Of a DNA stretch of 64,000 nucleotides, positions 26,168 through 39,407 are shown piece after piece (position 1 is the stretch's first letter; each line of letters starts with the position of its first letter). A model generated the notes under the pieces. That model was not told the origin of the DNA. It saw only the letters and a program-made list of their open reading frames with translations, and made no database searches. The DNA is from Kudoa neothunni (Eukaryota; Cnidaria): assembly GCA_964304625.1 (NCBI GenBank), contig OZ199840.1, forward strand, positions 5,518,001-5,582,000, read 5' to 3'. Position numbers and translations under genes: made by a program.

Positions 26168-28755
26168 TCAACCCTTTCATGCCAAATGTCCACCTTAGTA
26201 CCCAAAAAATTAAACATTCCATAAATATGCACATTACATTTATTTATATAATTTGTTGAAGTATTACATTTTTTAAAAGTTAAATGTTTGTTTTCAGTAA
26301 TGGCCAATTATATAAACTAAGAGATCTAGCATTTATAGTAAGCTTAATAGTAATCCTTAAATAAAATCAACAAGGAATACAAGACATTCACATTTATACA
26401 CATGCAGCCAATTTATTCTTATAGAAAAAAAAAAATCAAACTACGAAACGTTCAAACGTGGTTTAGTGCGCTATATTTCATAAGATATATAGCAACCTAT
26501 CAAAAGATAATGACTAATCAACACATGGGTACTAGGATGGACATTTGGCATTCGTGGACCTCCAGCTTTCGAATTCATGGATCACGATTTGGTTTTTAAA
26601 TGTTCAAAAGAGAGAAACACGACAACCGAAATTGTGGCATTTCCTGATGCCGATATCTCTGATCCAGAAGAATACGTTGAAGATTTTGGAACACGGAATC
26701 TCGAACGAAGGATGCTTGAAGTGTACACTGAAAATAATCAAGATTCAGATTGTTCTGATGAGAAAGTTGTTCCAACCTTTACCTGGAATATAAGTGAAAC
26801 CTTTGGAAACATGCCAAATAATTAGGAAACTGAAGATATTGTTTTTAATGCGGTCACCGATAGATTATATCAACTTCTTTTTCAATGAAGACCTGATTCT
26901 GTTAATTATTGAACAAACAAATTTATATTCGGTTCAGCAAAATTCTAGTTTCCGAGTTGGTAAAGATGATATAAAAAAGTTTATAGGAACGTTGATTATC
27001 ATGGGAATTATCAAAATACTGAGATATCGTTGCTATTGGTCTAAAACTCTGAATTACCTACCTGTTTCTGAGTTTATGTCGAGAATCCGCATCGAAAATA
27101 TTTCAAAATATTTACATTTCATTGATAATTCAAAAATTATCACGAATCCGAATTTCTCAGAATATGATAAATTTGCAAAGATTCCACCGGTTTTGGATTC
27201 GATTAGAACAAATTGTTTGAAAGTTGAATGTGGATGAAAGAATTCAGCTGACAAGCAAATTATTCCATTCAAAGGTGGGTGTAAAGCGAAACAATATGCT
27301 CCGAATAAACCGACAAAATGGGGATTTAAAATGTTCGTGAGGTGTGGAGTTAAGGGGCTAGTGCATTATTTTTGTCTGATTATGCGAAAAAAGCTGATAT
27401 GGTTAAAAGTTGTGCGAGAGTTTTCCCTTGTCCAAAACTTATTTTGTCAACTTTGACAACTGGTTTACATCCATTCTCCTTCAAATTTTATTTAAAAAAA
27501 GAGCATTTATTCGATGGGAACCATTCGTAAGAATAGAGCAAAGGGATGTCCATTACAGAATGAGACTGATTTGAAAACCGATGGACGAGGAGCATTTGAG
27601 AGTGTGCACGACTCTAATAACAATAATAATAATAACAATAATAACAATAATAATAATAACAATAATAATAGTAACAATAATAATAATAACAATAATAATA
27701 ATAACAATAATAATAATAACAATAATAATAATAATAACAATAATAATAACAATAATAATAATAACAATAATAATAATAATAACAATAATAACAATAATAA
27801 TAACAATAATAATAATAACAATAATAACAATAATAATAATAACAATAATAATAATAATAACAATAATAACAATAATAATAACAATAATAATAATAATAAC
27901 AATAATAATAACAATAATAATAATAATAACAATAATAATAACAATAATAATAATAATAACAATAATAATAACAATAATAATAATAATAATAATATTTCCA
28001 TAAAGCGTTGGTTTGATGGATCTGTTGTAACTCTCTCATCTACCCATTCTTCAAAATTGACCGTTTAAAATGGCGAAAAGATTTGACCGCTCCAAAAAAT
28101 CATGATTGACATTCCGTATCCTGCAATTGTAGACGAATATAACCAAAAAATGGGAGAAGTGGATCTTTCAGATATGTTGACGTCGCTCTACATAACGAAA
28201 CATAAATGTAGGAAATATAACATGCGAATTTTCTTCTGCGCCCTCAACAACATGTATTATAAATGCGTGATTATTACACGAACGAAAATGTAAGATTCAA
28301 AAAATTCCTAAGAGAGATAGACTATACTTGATGGATTTTTCATTGAAAATAAGAGTAAGTCTTCGTTATTACCAAATAGTAAGTGCCCCCAAAAAACGTT
28401 GTAGACCGTCTCTTAATAATTCTTCGGAAAAAATTGATGATAAATCTGAAAGATCTAAAATAAGAACACATCCCCTCAGTAATCATATTCGAGTGTATAA
28501 CGTAGGGCATTTTCCTGAAATAGAGTCAATTAAATCCAGATGTAAAATATGCCAACGAGAAACTCAATTTAAATGCATTAGATGTTATTCCTTTTGTCGT
28601 ATTATGAAAGAGTGAAACAGTTTGTTAAATTATCATGGTCTAAATATTTAGGGAATTTTCAAATTTTGTTTGTTTGTTTGTTTTTATGCGCAATTCAGTG
28701 CACGAAATCGTCGTTTTACCATCGATACCAAATGTCCACCTAAGTACCCAGATTG
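26168..28755 (+). mobile_element. piggyBac-family DNA transposon, decayed
   Basis: The left end has ACCCTTTCATGCC and a 23-bp motif (GCCAAATGTCCACCTTAGTACCC, 26181-26203 less its last bases) that recurs inverted at 26527-26549 and direct at 28727-28749, typical of terminal and subterminal repeats. Transposase segments in order: acidic N-terminus (26577-26825); YINFFFNEDLILLIIEQTNLYSVQ; GTLIIMGIIKILRYRCYWS; PFKGGCKAKQYAPNKPTKWGFK; GTIRKNRAKGCPL; RWFDGSVVTLSSTHS; YNQKMGEVDLSDML; and the Cys-rich C-terminal finger CKICQRET...CIRCYSFC. Several stops and frame changes separate them, so the copy is inactive. An Asn-codon expansion sits inside the catalytic region. Confidence 0.85.
27616..27993 (+). 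repeat. (AAY)n trinucleotide expansion encoding about 125 Asn inside piggyBac transposase
   Basis: A 378-bp run of AAT and AAC codons with one AGT. It begins right after the transposase block G-R-G-A-F-E and the residues DS, and ends exactly in frame at ISIKRWFD. Relatives have two or three Asn at this point (ENNNI in insect piggyBac), so the tract probably grew from native Asn codons. AAC and AAT alternate in short blocks, giving higher-order periods of 9-18 bp. Long Leu, Ile/Thr and Tyr/Cys frames in the other registers are artefacts. Confidence 0.95.
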
Positions 28756-29882
28756 AAAACAGCTGAAATTATATGTCGAATTAGTTTTTATCACAATAAA
28801 ATCATTAAATATATGATATTGAGTGTGTATAATATATTTAAAAAATTCTTGATGAAAAATAAAAATTTGATTACGAACGGGTTAACTTTTTTAATATCCC
28901 CAATTCTATTAAAATATTTATTACGTAAATTAATTATGTAATGGTTTTGTTTTAAGATATATATTAAGACTTTTTAATCACAGACATAAGTTATAACTGG
29001 TATTAAAACAAATAATTAACAACTATGAAATCCTTCTCTGTAGTTTTTTTTAGAAATTATTAAAATTCTAACCAATTATAGACAATGATTCATAATATTT
29101 TCATTTAAAAATTTAATAAAATTTGTTGAATTATTATCCATACATGGTCAAATGTTTAATGTAAAATCCATTAAAAAATTCTGAGCGAAAAATGCTCTTA
29201 TAATAATCAAAATATTTGCACTATACAAAATATTTATTTTATTCAATTAATCATGATGCTTATTAAAATAAAGAGTTAACAAATTAGGAACTATAATAGA
29301 ATGCAGACGAGTATTTGTAAGAGCAACACGCATATAAGCAATTCGGAGACTTTATTTTTACGATAACCAGATAACCAACAAGGAAAAAATCTAGTTTCGC
29401 AATAATAGGTTGTTGTAAAAGGATTAATCAATCTAATTGCATAGTCTGCAATATAAACAAATATCTCTTCGATATTTTTAGTTTTTATCAAGTAACCTAC
29501 CGAATAACTATTATTTTTATAGATTTTTTTACAAAATAAATTATAACACAAGAAAATTTTGTAATAATTACAGTAATACCAAAAAATACCCAATTATATT
29601 TAATTATATATGATGATGATGATAAACATCCATTAATTTCAGGTTTTATTGAAATCACTCGCGGGCCCCCTTTGATTTGACCTCGGACCTCTTGGGGGTT
29701 CGTGAACCACTGATTTACTCCCACAAAAAGCACACTACTAGAATAAATTCACACAATATTGCTAGGAAAATCACCACAGATTCTAAATTGAATCTTGAAA
29801 AAACTTCATCCGAGAAAGATTCAAAATAATAATATGAATAATATAAAAGGGTCCACGATTATTAAATCATGCGCCATGCTCA
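28756..29882. other. Intergenic with an hAT-like terminus
   Basis: No gene is supported. At 29660-29712, read on the minus strand, the sequence begins CAGTGGTTCACGAACC and continues into a GC-rich stretch, matching the usual start of hAT terminal inverted repeats. I did not find the partner end. Confidence 0.4.
29660..29712 (-). mobile_element. hAT-type terminal repeat (solo end)
   Basis: Reading from 29712 leftwards gives CAGTGGTTCACGAACCCCC, close to the hAT terminal consensus CAGTGGTTCTCAAACTGG, followed by a GC-rich subterminal region. No matching opposite end or transposase was found within 1 kb to the left. Confidence 0.45.
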
Positions 29883-31274
29883 ATGCGCATATTAATGATG
29901 GACTCAGTGGGGGTTGGTGACAACCGCTGTGACTGTAACGAACAGCACTGCTCCACTCCAGAATTTGTAACGTATTCGCGGGGGTTTATTCAACAATTAC
30001 AATCATCCAATCCGAGGCCATCTGTAGAAACTGCAAAATTAGTGTTAGTGTTTATAAAAACTATTGTTTCTGGCTTTGAGTGAGTGGTTATTGTTACGTG
30101 AAAAAATGTACGAGTAAAATTTTTTAGATGGCCTAATCCCAAGGCTTTGTACACCCACATAAAGTTTTGGGTGGAGAGGATACAAGAGGTTTGTGTGCCT
30201 CATTCGTATATTGCAGAAGCGGTAGCGCTTCACATCAAGAAAATCTGTAAAGATGAGTTGTGTGCATCATTTGGAGTACCACAGCAACAAGACAGTGAGT
30301 GATTCAGTTTTTGTTGCAGCTGTCGAATGAATAATCTAATTCTTCTCTTTGTATTGCTTAGATGAAGCATTAACAATGTTAAACATTTGTAAACTGAGAC
30401 TGCCACGATCTCGACGAATCACAACTGATTCTATTGTGAGCAACGGTGAGGAAGTAGGCGCGAACGGTGATCACAATGAATCCAACCGGTCCGAATACCA
30501 ACTCAACATCAAAGAGGCGTTGGATGAATTCGGTAACGAGTTGGACAGCACAATCGATAACATCTGCAATCAAGCGCTAGATCACATCCACACAAACGAA
30601 TTCATTCTCACAATGGGTTATTCGAGAACCCTTTGTGAGTTTTTCAAAAACGCCGCTCGTAAACGGAGTTTCAATCTCATCATAGCCGAATGTAGTCCCT
30701 ACAACAAGGTGACCTGATTTTATCTCTGCAGACGATGATACAGATGATATTGTTGAGCTTTTATGTTTGTTTATAGGGTCATTATTTGGCTGAACGTCTC
30801 TCCACCAATCCCAATATCGATATCACCATTATTCCAGATTCAACTATCTTTGCAGTAATGTCCAGAGTGAATAAAGTGATAGTGAATAGCTTCGCTGTTG
30901 GGGTAACAGGAAATCTGTGCGCTCCGGCTGGCACACACTCATTAGCGCTGGCAGCTCACACCCACTCGGTGCCATTGCTTGTGTGTTGTGGATTGTACAA
31001 ATTGGTGCCAAGATTCTCGATGATTTCTCCGTCGAAAGGAATGGACTTGGATGGTTGTCTACCGCAGAATCCCACCCACACACTTGACTATTCATACGCC
31101 GGTATCTACGACAACAATGTCACCATCATTAATCCCACATTTGATGATGTGCCTGGAGATTTGGTCACTTTGTTTATCACCAATATTGGCGCACATGCCC
31201 CCAATTACATCTACAGGCTGATGAGTGATATGTATGAAGAACGTTTCAATCTCTATCCTAAGAAGCTAGTTTAG
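29883..31274 (+). CDS. EIF2B2: Translation initiation factor eIF2B subunit beta
   Basis: Regulatory subunit of eIF2B, the GDP/GTP exchange factor for eIF2 in the cytosol. Exons 29883-30079, 30128-30294, 30362-30708 and 30777-31274 sum to 1209 nt, 402 residues; human beta has 351. Introns are 48, 67 and 68 nt. Diagnostic blocks: ELDSTIDNICNQALDHIHTN, TMGYSRTLCEFFKNAARK, LIIAECSP, SRVNKVIV, GTHSLALAAHTHSVPLLVC, then ITNIGAHAPNYIYRLMSDMY at the end, which identifies beta rather than alpha or delta. The start could also be the Met codons at 29895 or 29898. The extra length is mainly in the N-terminal linker (Ser/Asn/Glu-rich) and before the last block. The frame is intact. Confidence 0.96.
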
Positions 31275-34200
31275 ACTACCACTCGTCATCTTTTTTTCGT
31301 AATAATCACCCTCGTAGATGAACTAACAATGTAGATTTATTTTATTGAAATTTTTTCATTTATCGAAATTCAATGTGAATTCATTTTACGACAATTTGGC
31401 CAGCTTAAGTATTGTAAGCACCTGAAAAATAAACACCCTTTGGAGACCTAATGCTTTATTATTTACGATTTATAGATTGGATTAAAATCTAAGATTAATA
31501 TTTTCAATTTTTCTCTATTGGAGCTATTAGAAATTGATATATCTACAAAATAATCCTTTTTACCATTGAATCAATCAGGGGTGGTCAAATATTAATTGCA
31601 ATTTTGACTTTTTACAACAAAATTTCTAATAAGATATAATTTGAACCGAAACTTCTCTGTTCTATTGAGGAAATCCACTTGTATGAGACTTGTTCCGAAA
31701 AATGATATCAGATGTTTCGGGTGAGTTGAAATTGTTGGCGGATACGAAAAAATAAAGTGATATCTAGCTGAACTTGCTTTATCAATAAAAAAATATGATA
31801 AATCATCTTTTGGCGTCAATGGAAAACTTAGAAATTTCTGAGTTGCAGGGTGATTTAAAAAGTTCTATTCAACAACTTTGGCTCCAGAGAAATCGAGTAT
31901 TATTATTATTATTAATTATTATGGTGCATGCAAATTACTCTTTCGAATAAGTTATTAAAGCGCGTCCAATATGTATGAATCTCTATGTGAGAATACAAAT
32001 ATTATACATTCAAAGAGTTCTGAAAACGGATCATTCAAAATTCATGAGGATAAAATTGATGGATTAACTTCTTTTAGATTTAACATGCCGTGTTCAATCT
32101 AAAATTGGCCGAGTAAATTTTAATAGAAGAAACCGACTCTTATTGAATCCAATTATTTTTCCCTTAATGTCAAAAGAAAACGAAAGTTGAAATAAACAAT
32201 CGGAATTCCTCATTATATAAACACAAGATTTATTTATTCTGTCATCCTCTAATCTGGCTGGATGATTTTTCGGCTCTGCTGGCTATACCTTTGACGACCA
32301 GACCTTCGCCAAAATTATTCCTTCATAAATCTCGAAACGCAAATATTTCTAAAACCCAATAAAGATTATGGATCAATAAAATTGTTTAGAATGTTGTTTC
32401 ATCAAATTTACAATTTATAGTTCATTTTTCTCTATTTTATCGTTATGTTATTGTATTTAATTTATGTTATATCTTGTGTGTCAAAGTTTATTGTTTTTTG
32501 GGGGGCGTTTTTCAGTATTTATGTAAAAACTAAAACTAAAACGAACGGCAGAAAAACCATTTGTTTAATTTTATTTCAATTTATAATTTATATTGGATTG
32601 TGTGGTTTCAATAATAATTATTCAGACATTATACCCACTAATTAACTTGTCTAACTTAAACTTTATATTAATGTTTTAAAATATAAAAGCTTTCTTGTTA
32701 CTTTTATTTGAGACCGAAATAACTAATTAACTAATGGAAAATTTTTATTCTGAAGTTTATAAATGAACTTCAGTGATGTTGGATTATCGTAAATAGTTTT
32801 CTATTAATTGCAATAATTTATTTTGAAAATTTGCAATTGAAATTAATTGATTAATTAGTTAATTAATTAATTGTACATTAAATAATTGATTTTTAAGATA
32901 AACATTAATTTTCGGCCACTCTACCTTGAATACTTAGAGGTGACCAATCAGCGCTTATTATATCAATAACTTTTATTAAATATTTTATTTCCTTTTTCCC
33001 TGTGTTTATTTTATAGTATAATACTGTTTTTTTAAATATTTAAAATATGGAGACTTATGTTTAATATTTTCGGTTAAAATAAAAAAACAGTTACACACAC
33101 TTAAACATGGCAATCATGTAAATAATAACGTTTAAATAATTTATATGTATATAATCCTTTGTCTGTCCTGTCATGCTGCGTTCATATGTGCGTGTACGCC
33201 CGGGGAACTTTTTTTAAATACAACTTTTAATTTTCATTTGAATAGATGATAACATTAACAAAAATCGTTCATTTACTTAGTAGTATAAATATAACCACTA
33301 TCTTTATTAGAAGTAAGGAATTTTCCGGTTATTTACTCAAATAATAGGTTAAAAGGTACCTGAATAATTTTTAATGGTTGTTTACTTCAGAGTAATATTC
33401 AATTAGAATGAACTTTTACTCACTGCATACAAAATACAAAGAAAATCTGCTAATTATGATGTATAATGTTTTAGAAATGTTAAATATGCCCGTTTGGAGT
33501 AATTTGAAGACAAATAATGCCATTAGACAATATTTACAAGAGATATAGCATTTCCCTTAAAATTTTAAGAATAAACAAATTATTTAGGATGTACTTTTAC
33601 ATTTCAATTGTTATGGATATAGTTAGGCGACAAAGATTATGATCACCTTAAATAAAACACATAATTTGAGATTACAAGTTGTTACCACGTTGGAATAATT
33701 CTGGTCTCTATACACATTCTAAATGAGACACGATTTAGATTCAAACCTCTCTGATTATATTGGGGTGAAGGACTCCTTAAATATTATTATTTATTTGTAT
33801 ATAATGATTAATTACTTTTCGTATTTTGTATTTTTTTATGATATTAATCGTTCTTTATAAATTCGCTCAATTCGAGATTACAAATATCAGTAATTGTACA
33901 CATCCATATTTTTCCTCTCCATTGTTCTTATAAGCGAATAACAACCAATATACTTCATTCAGTCTTCTTTTGTAATTGAACTTTGCTATTGTAACCCATT
34001 CTTTATGTATTTATTTATATATTCAACAATCAAATCTAACATTTAATTTCCCAGGAAATTTAAGAACGCAAAAATCGGAGTATCGCAATTTTTAATGGAT
34101 TATCTTTGAAGGGGATTTTATGTTTGAAAATGTTCTCTGCGTCAGTTTGTCTTCGAATGCGTGTTGGTTGCGAAGACCATTTTTCTCACTCCTTAAATGT

Positions 34201-35144
34201 CATTGCGTAAATTTTCCCGATGGAAAGATCAAATTCATTGCCGGAATAATACTAATCCAATGTGGGGTTCTCAATTTTCAATTATTAATTCAAAATTAGT
34301 TTCTTCAAAATGGGGATCGTATTCAGTGAATTCACAATCCATTGTGTCACGTGTACGACTATAATTGGCAATATTCGTATTTTATTATGCGTTGAGTAAA
34401 AACTTTTATACTTTTTCTATAACAATAAGTGAGTCCTTTATATATCTAAAAGCCGTTTATAAAAAAAGAGTTTTCTCAAAAAGGTTTGGGGTCAAAATGA
34501 TCCTCGGCGTGGGGGACGTGATTTTTTTAGCGCGTGTAGTGTATGAGGGTTAATAGGTATGGATTACGCGTCAGAAGATAAAATGACGAATATTAAAATC
34601 CCAAGTTCGAAACTATGTTTTTCGTTGAAAGCTTTAAATATCTTTTCCGTATTCTGGAATTAATTTATTTATAATACAGAGTTAGACCGCTTGGAAGAAT
34701 CAACACAAATTGACAAAAAAATACAAATATGTTCAAAAACTTTAATTTAAGAAATATAAAAACGATCGTTTTTAAAAAATAATAATTACAACACTATAAT
34801 ATTATTTCAACCAAAAATATTTATATTGATCTCGCACAAATCCAAATGAACGTAAAATCTAAAATCAATCAATAATACATTTTCAGTAACTTTCTCTGAT
34901 CCCAATGGAGTAGAGAAATTTCATGATCTACCAAGTTATGTATAAGCAAATTTTTTTATACTTTCATCCATAAATTATTCATTAATTATAAAATACTCCA
35001 TGGATCTTCATTCGAAAAATAATAACATATTAAAATGTTTTTTAAATTAATAATTTATAAATTTAATTATTTTCTGTTGCACCAATAACAAAGAGATCTA
35101 TGAAAACAAATTATACAAATAAGACTAAAGCACTGATAGAAAAT
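31275..35144. other. Intergenic, repeat-containing
   Basis: No host gene is supported across nearly 4 kb. It holds a possible hAT terminus at 31576 (CAGGGGTGGTCAAA) and one copy of a dispersed repeat at 33146-33470. The rest is AT-rich with no pattern I can name. Confidence 0.5.
33146..33470 (+). repeat. Dispersed repeat R1, copy 1
   Basis: Aligns in inverted orientation with 43583-43895. Shared landmarks: ATATAATCCTTTGTCTGTC, ATTTGAATAGATGATA, GTTTACTTCAGAGT, CAATTAGAATGAA and CAAAGAAAATCTGCTAAT. There is no coding potential. A CG-rich patch lies near one end, as in repeat R2. Confidence 0.85.
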
Positions 35145-37035
35145 TCAAATCATTGGTGGAGGCAAAGGGGTGAGTTTGTCTGGTTTTGAGTGATGATATA
35201 TCGACTCTGGATACATCACAATGATATAATGATGATTATTGAACCAAATTCTGGTAGTGCCATGATAAAAACCTCGTATGTCCTGATCCCACAACTTAAA
35301 TCGACTAAAAATCAATAGAAATAAACGATCTCAAATCAACATGTACGTTGTTATCCTATTCCAACAATATTCTATTGATTCATCGGTACTGATAAACATA
35401 ACAGTGGTAATGGCAACCAACTCATTATAGCTGTAACCGATTTGAAGATGTGGGCTGTTATACATTGAACCATTTTGATACTTTGAGTAACTCTCATCAA
35501 AATCAGCAACGATGCTATTATAGTTAGTTGCAATTTTCCCTAATCTAATAGAGTAATAAAAACAGTCTTAAATCCAATGTACTTGATAAGAGACGTCAAA
35601 AAGTCGCCGTAGGAACTATTTTTAAGCCACGAAGTATTGAAACGTTGCACATAGTATGGGTATTTGGGTCGTGTGGCAAAATGATCACGAAATAAGTAAG
35701 GTTTCATGTTGTTTCCCCATCGACCAGTATGGAACGTTCTGGAGATATCTGGAACAATACAATGTCGATTTCTTCTCTGTGCATTGTCCCTCATCCAATA
35801 TCCCAGTGATATTGGAAAAAATTTTTCGACCAATACGGCTTTAAATCCTTCTCGTAGATACTCCTCAATAAAGCCCAACCTAATCCGGGGAAAAAGTCGG
35901 TTTTAAAAATCCCAGTAGGGTCACCCAAAGTATAGAGATATGACTAAAATATTTTTAACAATCTTTATACATACATACATATATATATATATATATGACA
36001 TTATACTTGATCATTCCATGCTGAAACACAATACAGACTTGCATCACTTCGGAGGTAAGGTATGGTGTCAGCCATAAAATGCATGAAATCAGGCGCCACT
36101 TCCAAATCCTCCTCCAAAATAATAATTTCACTAGCTTTTGGGTAGCTACTAAACATCGTCCGAAGTGATTCACGATAATGCTATACATTCATGTTAATTT
36201 ATAGTATTGATGTTTTTTATTATTCTATACATGTTTTACAGCACATGTGCTAGTACAAATATTCGTATGGATGGTGTATTTGATATCGAACAGTTTTGCA
36301 ACATCAATAGTCGCAGTGTAATCTCCATCAATAGACAGATGAACATTTCTGGAATTTACTCCTCGAATGGAAAGTAGAGATTGTAAGCACAAAATAAGAT
36401 AATATGGTCTTTTTGAAGCTATTATAACTATTGGAGTGTTGATAAGTGTTTCATCGATAGCTTTATTAAATTCAGATATCATGGTTTATAAGGAAAAATC
36501 AATTGGAAGGTGCTTATCACCTAAATATTTATCGAATGACGGTTCCAACTTAATGATAATTACAGTCACAATATTGATTATAGGAATCATATTTGATACA
36601 AAATTCAATCCTGCGTTTGTAGGAAGGAGTGTTATGCCATGATGAGCAATATGTTGCAGGATTTAATGAGGAAATAGAATTTGAATAGTTGAAATAATAT
36701 AAAATTTCAATACAAGCCGTTTCCGACGATTGAGAATGGCTAATATTATTCTCCTTTTCCACGACAGCTCCATTGTCCACATCGTACACAAATATCCAAC
36801 TATTGGTGAATGATTGTTATCGACTTTAATTTCAACAGATTCCAGGCGTTCACTTAAATTCTTGGGGAAAAGGGTGATTTTTAATTTCTATAAATTAGAA
36901 ATTATTCAGAAATTAACTAAAATAAAATACAGGTGAAATAATAACTATTATCCTGTTTGCAGGCAAGTTATTTAGTATATGGATTAGTTGTTCTTGTTCG
37001 TACCACATAGAAATATTAAATCCTTTTTCAAATGT
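35145..37035 (-). pseudogene. POMGNT1: POMGNT1 (protein O-mannose beta-1,2-GlcNAc transferase) relic
   Basis: GT13-family enzyme of the Golgi O-mannosyl glycan pathway. From 5' to 3' on the minus strand: stem-domain pieces (PANRIIVIIS; SWIFVYDVDNGAVVEKEN; YCSSWHN...FCIKYD...CDC), catalytic start TPIVIIASKRPYYLILCLQSLL, LSIDGDYTATIDVAKLFDI, the metal-binding ILEEDLEVAPDFMHF, SLYCVSAWND, DFFPGLGWALLRSIYEKDL, then WMRDNAQRRNRHCIVPDISR, and the C-terminal KLWDQDIRGFYHG. The EED metal motif favours POMGNT1 over MGAT1 (EDD). Typical short introns are kept. Three breaks interrupt the frame: a frame change near 36805, an in-frame TAA at 36486-36488, and one missing base near 35800. Neighbouring genes are clean, so recent gene death is more likely than sequencing error, though I cannot exclude the latter. 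Confidence 0.8.
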
Positions 37036-39407
37036 CACTTTTTTTCGTCAATTTATTAACAGCAACCATAAAAAAGGAAATCATTCTGAAGAATTATTTT
37101 TGTTATCATTTTTTTATTTGAAGATAAAAATAATGAATATTTGAAATATTTCACCTCTAAGCTCTACAGAAATATTAAATTATTAAAATTCAACACGTGA
37201 ATTTATACATTATAAGGATATGACTGTAAATTTGGTGTGTGTATCATAGTGATTCTGTGTTACTGGCTCATAATACAACATTGTTTTTATTACCAATATA
37301 ACAACTGTAAAGGTTATTGAGAAAAAGATGAGTTCTTTCTTTTTTCTAAAATTAGACGATTCACCATAACTATTTTTTCATTTTATTTACGTTTTCAAAA
37401 GACGAAATAAGAAACTGCCTGTACGCATCTTCCATCCAGCGTGAGACAAATGATTCAATTGAACAATGAATAGTCTTCCGTGATAAAAAAGTCGTTGATT
37501 ATTTCCCTATCTTGTTTGCACAGGTAATAAGAAGTCTTATCAACTATTATCTATCGTCTATACTTATAAATAATTATAATGAAGTATTAATTTAATTTAT
37601 TAATTAATTGTACAATGGGTCACGAATTGCACGTAATCTCACTGGGGACCCAATAATTATTCATTGCATGCAAATAGATGCGGTTGGTTATTCTTGTTCA
37701 ATTATTTTAAACAAAAAAAAGCAATATAAATTGGTAAAATTTAATATCATTTTAACGATTATATATATATATATGATTAAATGTAGTTTGGTATTCTAAA
37801 ATATATTACTTAAGATATTGAGAAAATTTATCATTATGTGTATGTGGAATAATTCAACGAAACGTGCTGAAGTGAAGTTTGCAAGTTTGAATTTTTTATA
37901 TTCATGTGATTTTAAATCGCGTAACGACCAATTAAAAAATAAAACTATTAATATTAAATAGCTTTTAATGTGTTACACGGTCCATTCAAAATTGTCTCTA
38001 TCTCCCACAAACATGGAAAATTGAAATTTTACGAAAAGTTATAACGTCTTTATAAATTTTTTCGATTCCTCTCCATATCTATATATCTATATAAACAAAC
38101 CTATTAGTTATAGTATTATTATTATTCGTTGTTGTAGTAGTAGTAGTTGTATTAAATGAGTGTTCAGAGACTTTTATAAGAACCTAACAGCAGAGCAATG
38201 AGGATGATCCCTCTCTATGCGACAGGGTTCTTCCCAATAGTTATATTCGACGATTAGAACTTAATAGTTAAAGAAATAATGCGAAAATAAATTTATACGC
38301 GTCATATTCTTCAGTGAAGCGAAATTAACAAACTAGAGTGAATACACAAATTATTGGTCACTATATCGTAAATCAACTCTTTAAAGCCATCCTCTATCTT
38401 AGTATAAGATAAAAAGGTTTAATAAACAAACTGTTTATTATTATCACAATACACAACGGAATTATTGTTCTCGCCTAAGAATTCTATATAAAACCTGTCT
38501 AGTTCTGTTGGGATTGAAAATCATATTAGATAGACTGGTCCTCCAAATGATGCTTCTCTACGACTCCTCCAGGAATTTTATTGAGAAACAACAGAGAGGA
38601 CCAGAACGTTCGGGAATAAACTAAACATTTAATTTCTCTAGCGATGAAAATATGACCTATTATCAATACCTGTGGTGGATTTGGATCGGTCATTGTCCGA
38701 CCGTTTCACAAAGAGTTTGACGTCAAATATAACTAACGTATTTAGGCTCAAAATAATATTTTCTATCATTTAAAAAAATTTTTGGATGAAATTAAACAAT
38801 TTTAATGTTAATTCTACGTCTGATTGTTTAGGCGCGCGAGCTCATATGTCAAATATCAATTTAAGACTCAACTCGCCTACTGACTTAACGATTGATAATT
38901 ATTATCAAAAAAAATCGGAAAATTGTAATATATTTAATAATCTACGTATACAAGGCATAGATTATTCGGTTGATAAAATTTAATCCTAATTTGGATTCGC
39001 GCATGCGTGATGTCAATTTGTTATAATTTGTTACATTCAATTATCTCCTGCTTTAAATAATTAGATGTAGTTAAAACTAGTGACACCCAAGTATTTTTTA
39101 CCACACCAATAGCCACCACCCAGTAACATAATTATAACAAGGCACTGGCTATTGACACGGAAGTTTTTAATCCAAACTGACAACTACGCTTGCGCTGTGT
39201 TCATTTTTAATCCCATTAACTTCTATTTATAGTCGATCGCGAAAGTTTATTTTTTTAGAATCTGCTGTATTTAATCATACCAACCTGAATATTACGGCCT
39301 GTGTCAATAGTCACTTCCTTATAATAATAATAATAATAATAATAATACTAAATCTAAGTTAGATTATCTAACTGCCAAAACGCGCGCGCACGAAAAAACA
39401 AAAAAAT
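37036..39407. other. Intergenic, nothing recognised
   Basis: AT-rich sequence with a short AT run near 37760 and a TAA run near 39325. No gene, element end or structured RNA could be supported. Confidence 0.4.

Noticed and set aside
27507-28001. Long minus-strand poly-Leu frame and overlapping Ile/Thr and Tyr/Cys frames
   Set aside because: These are other registers of the AAY trinucleotide array inside the piggyBac transposase and not genes.
29883-31274. Assignment to eIF2B alpha or delta
   Set aside because: The closing block FITNIGAHAPNYIYRLM and the AECSP loop context match the beta subunit best.
31576-31620. hAT end CAGGGGTGGTCAAA with the adjacent minus-strand frame as an element
   Set aside because: No matching opposite terminus or recognisable transposase was found, so only the possible end is mentioned.
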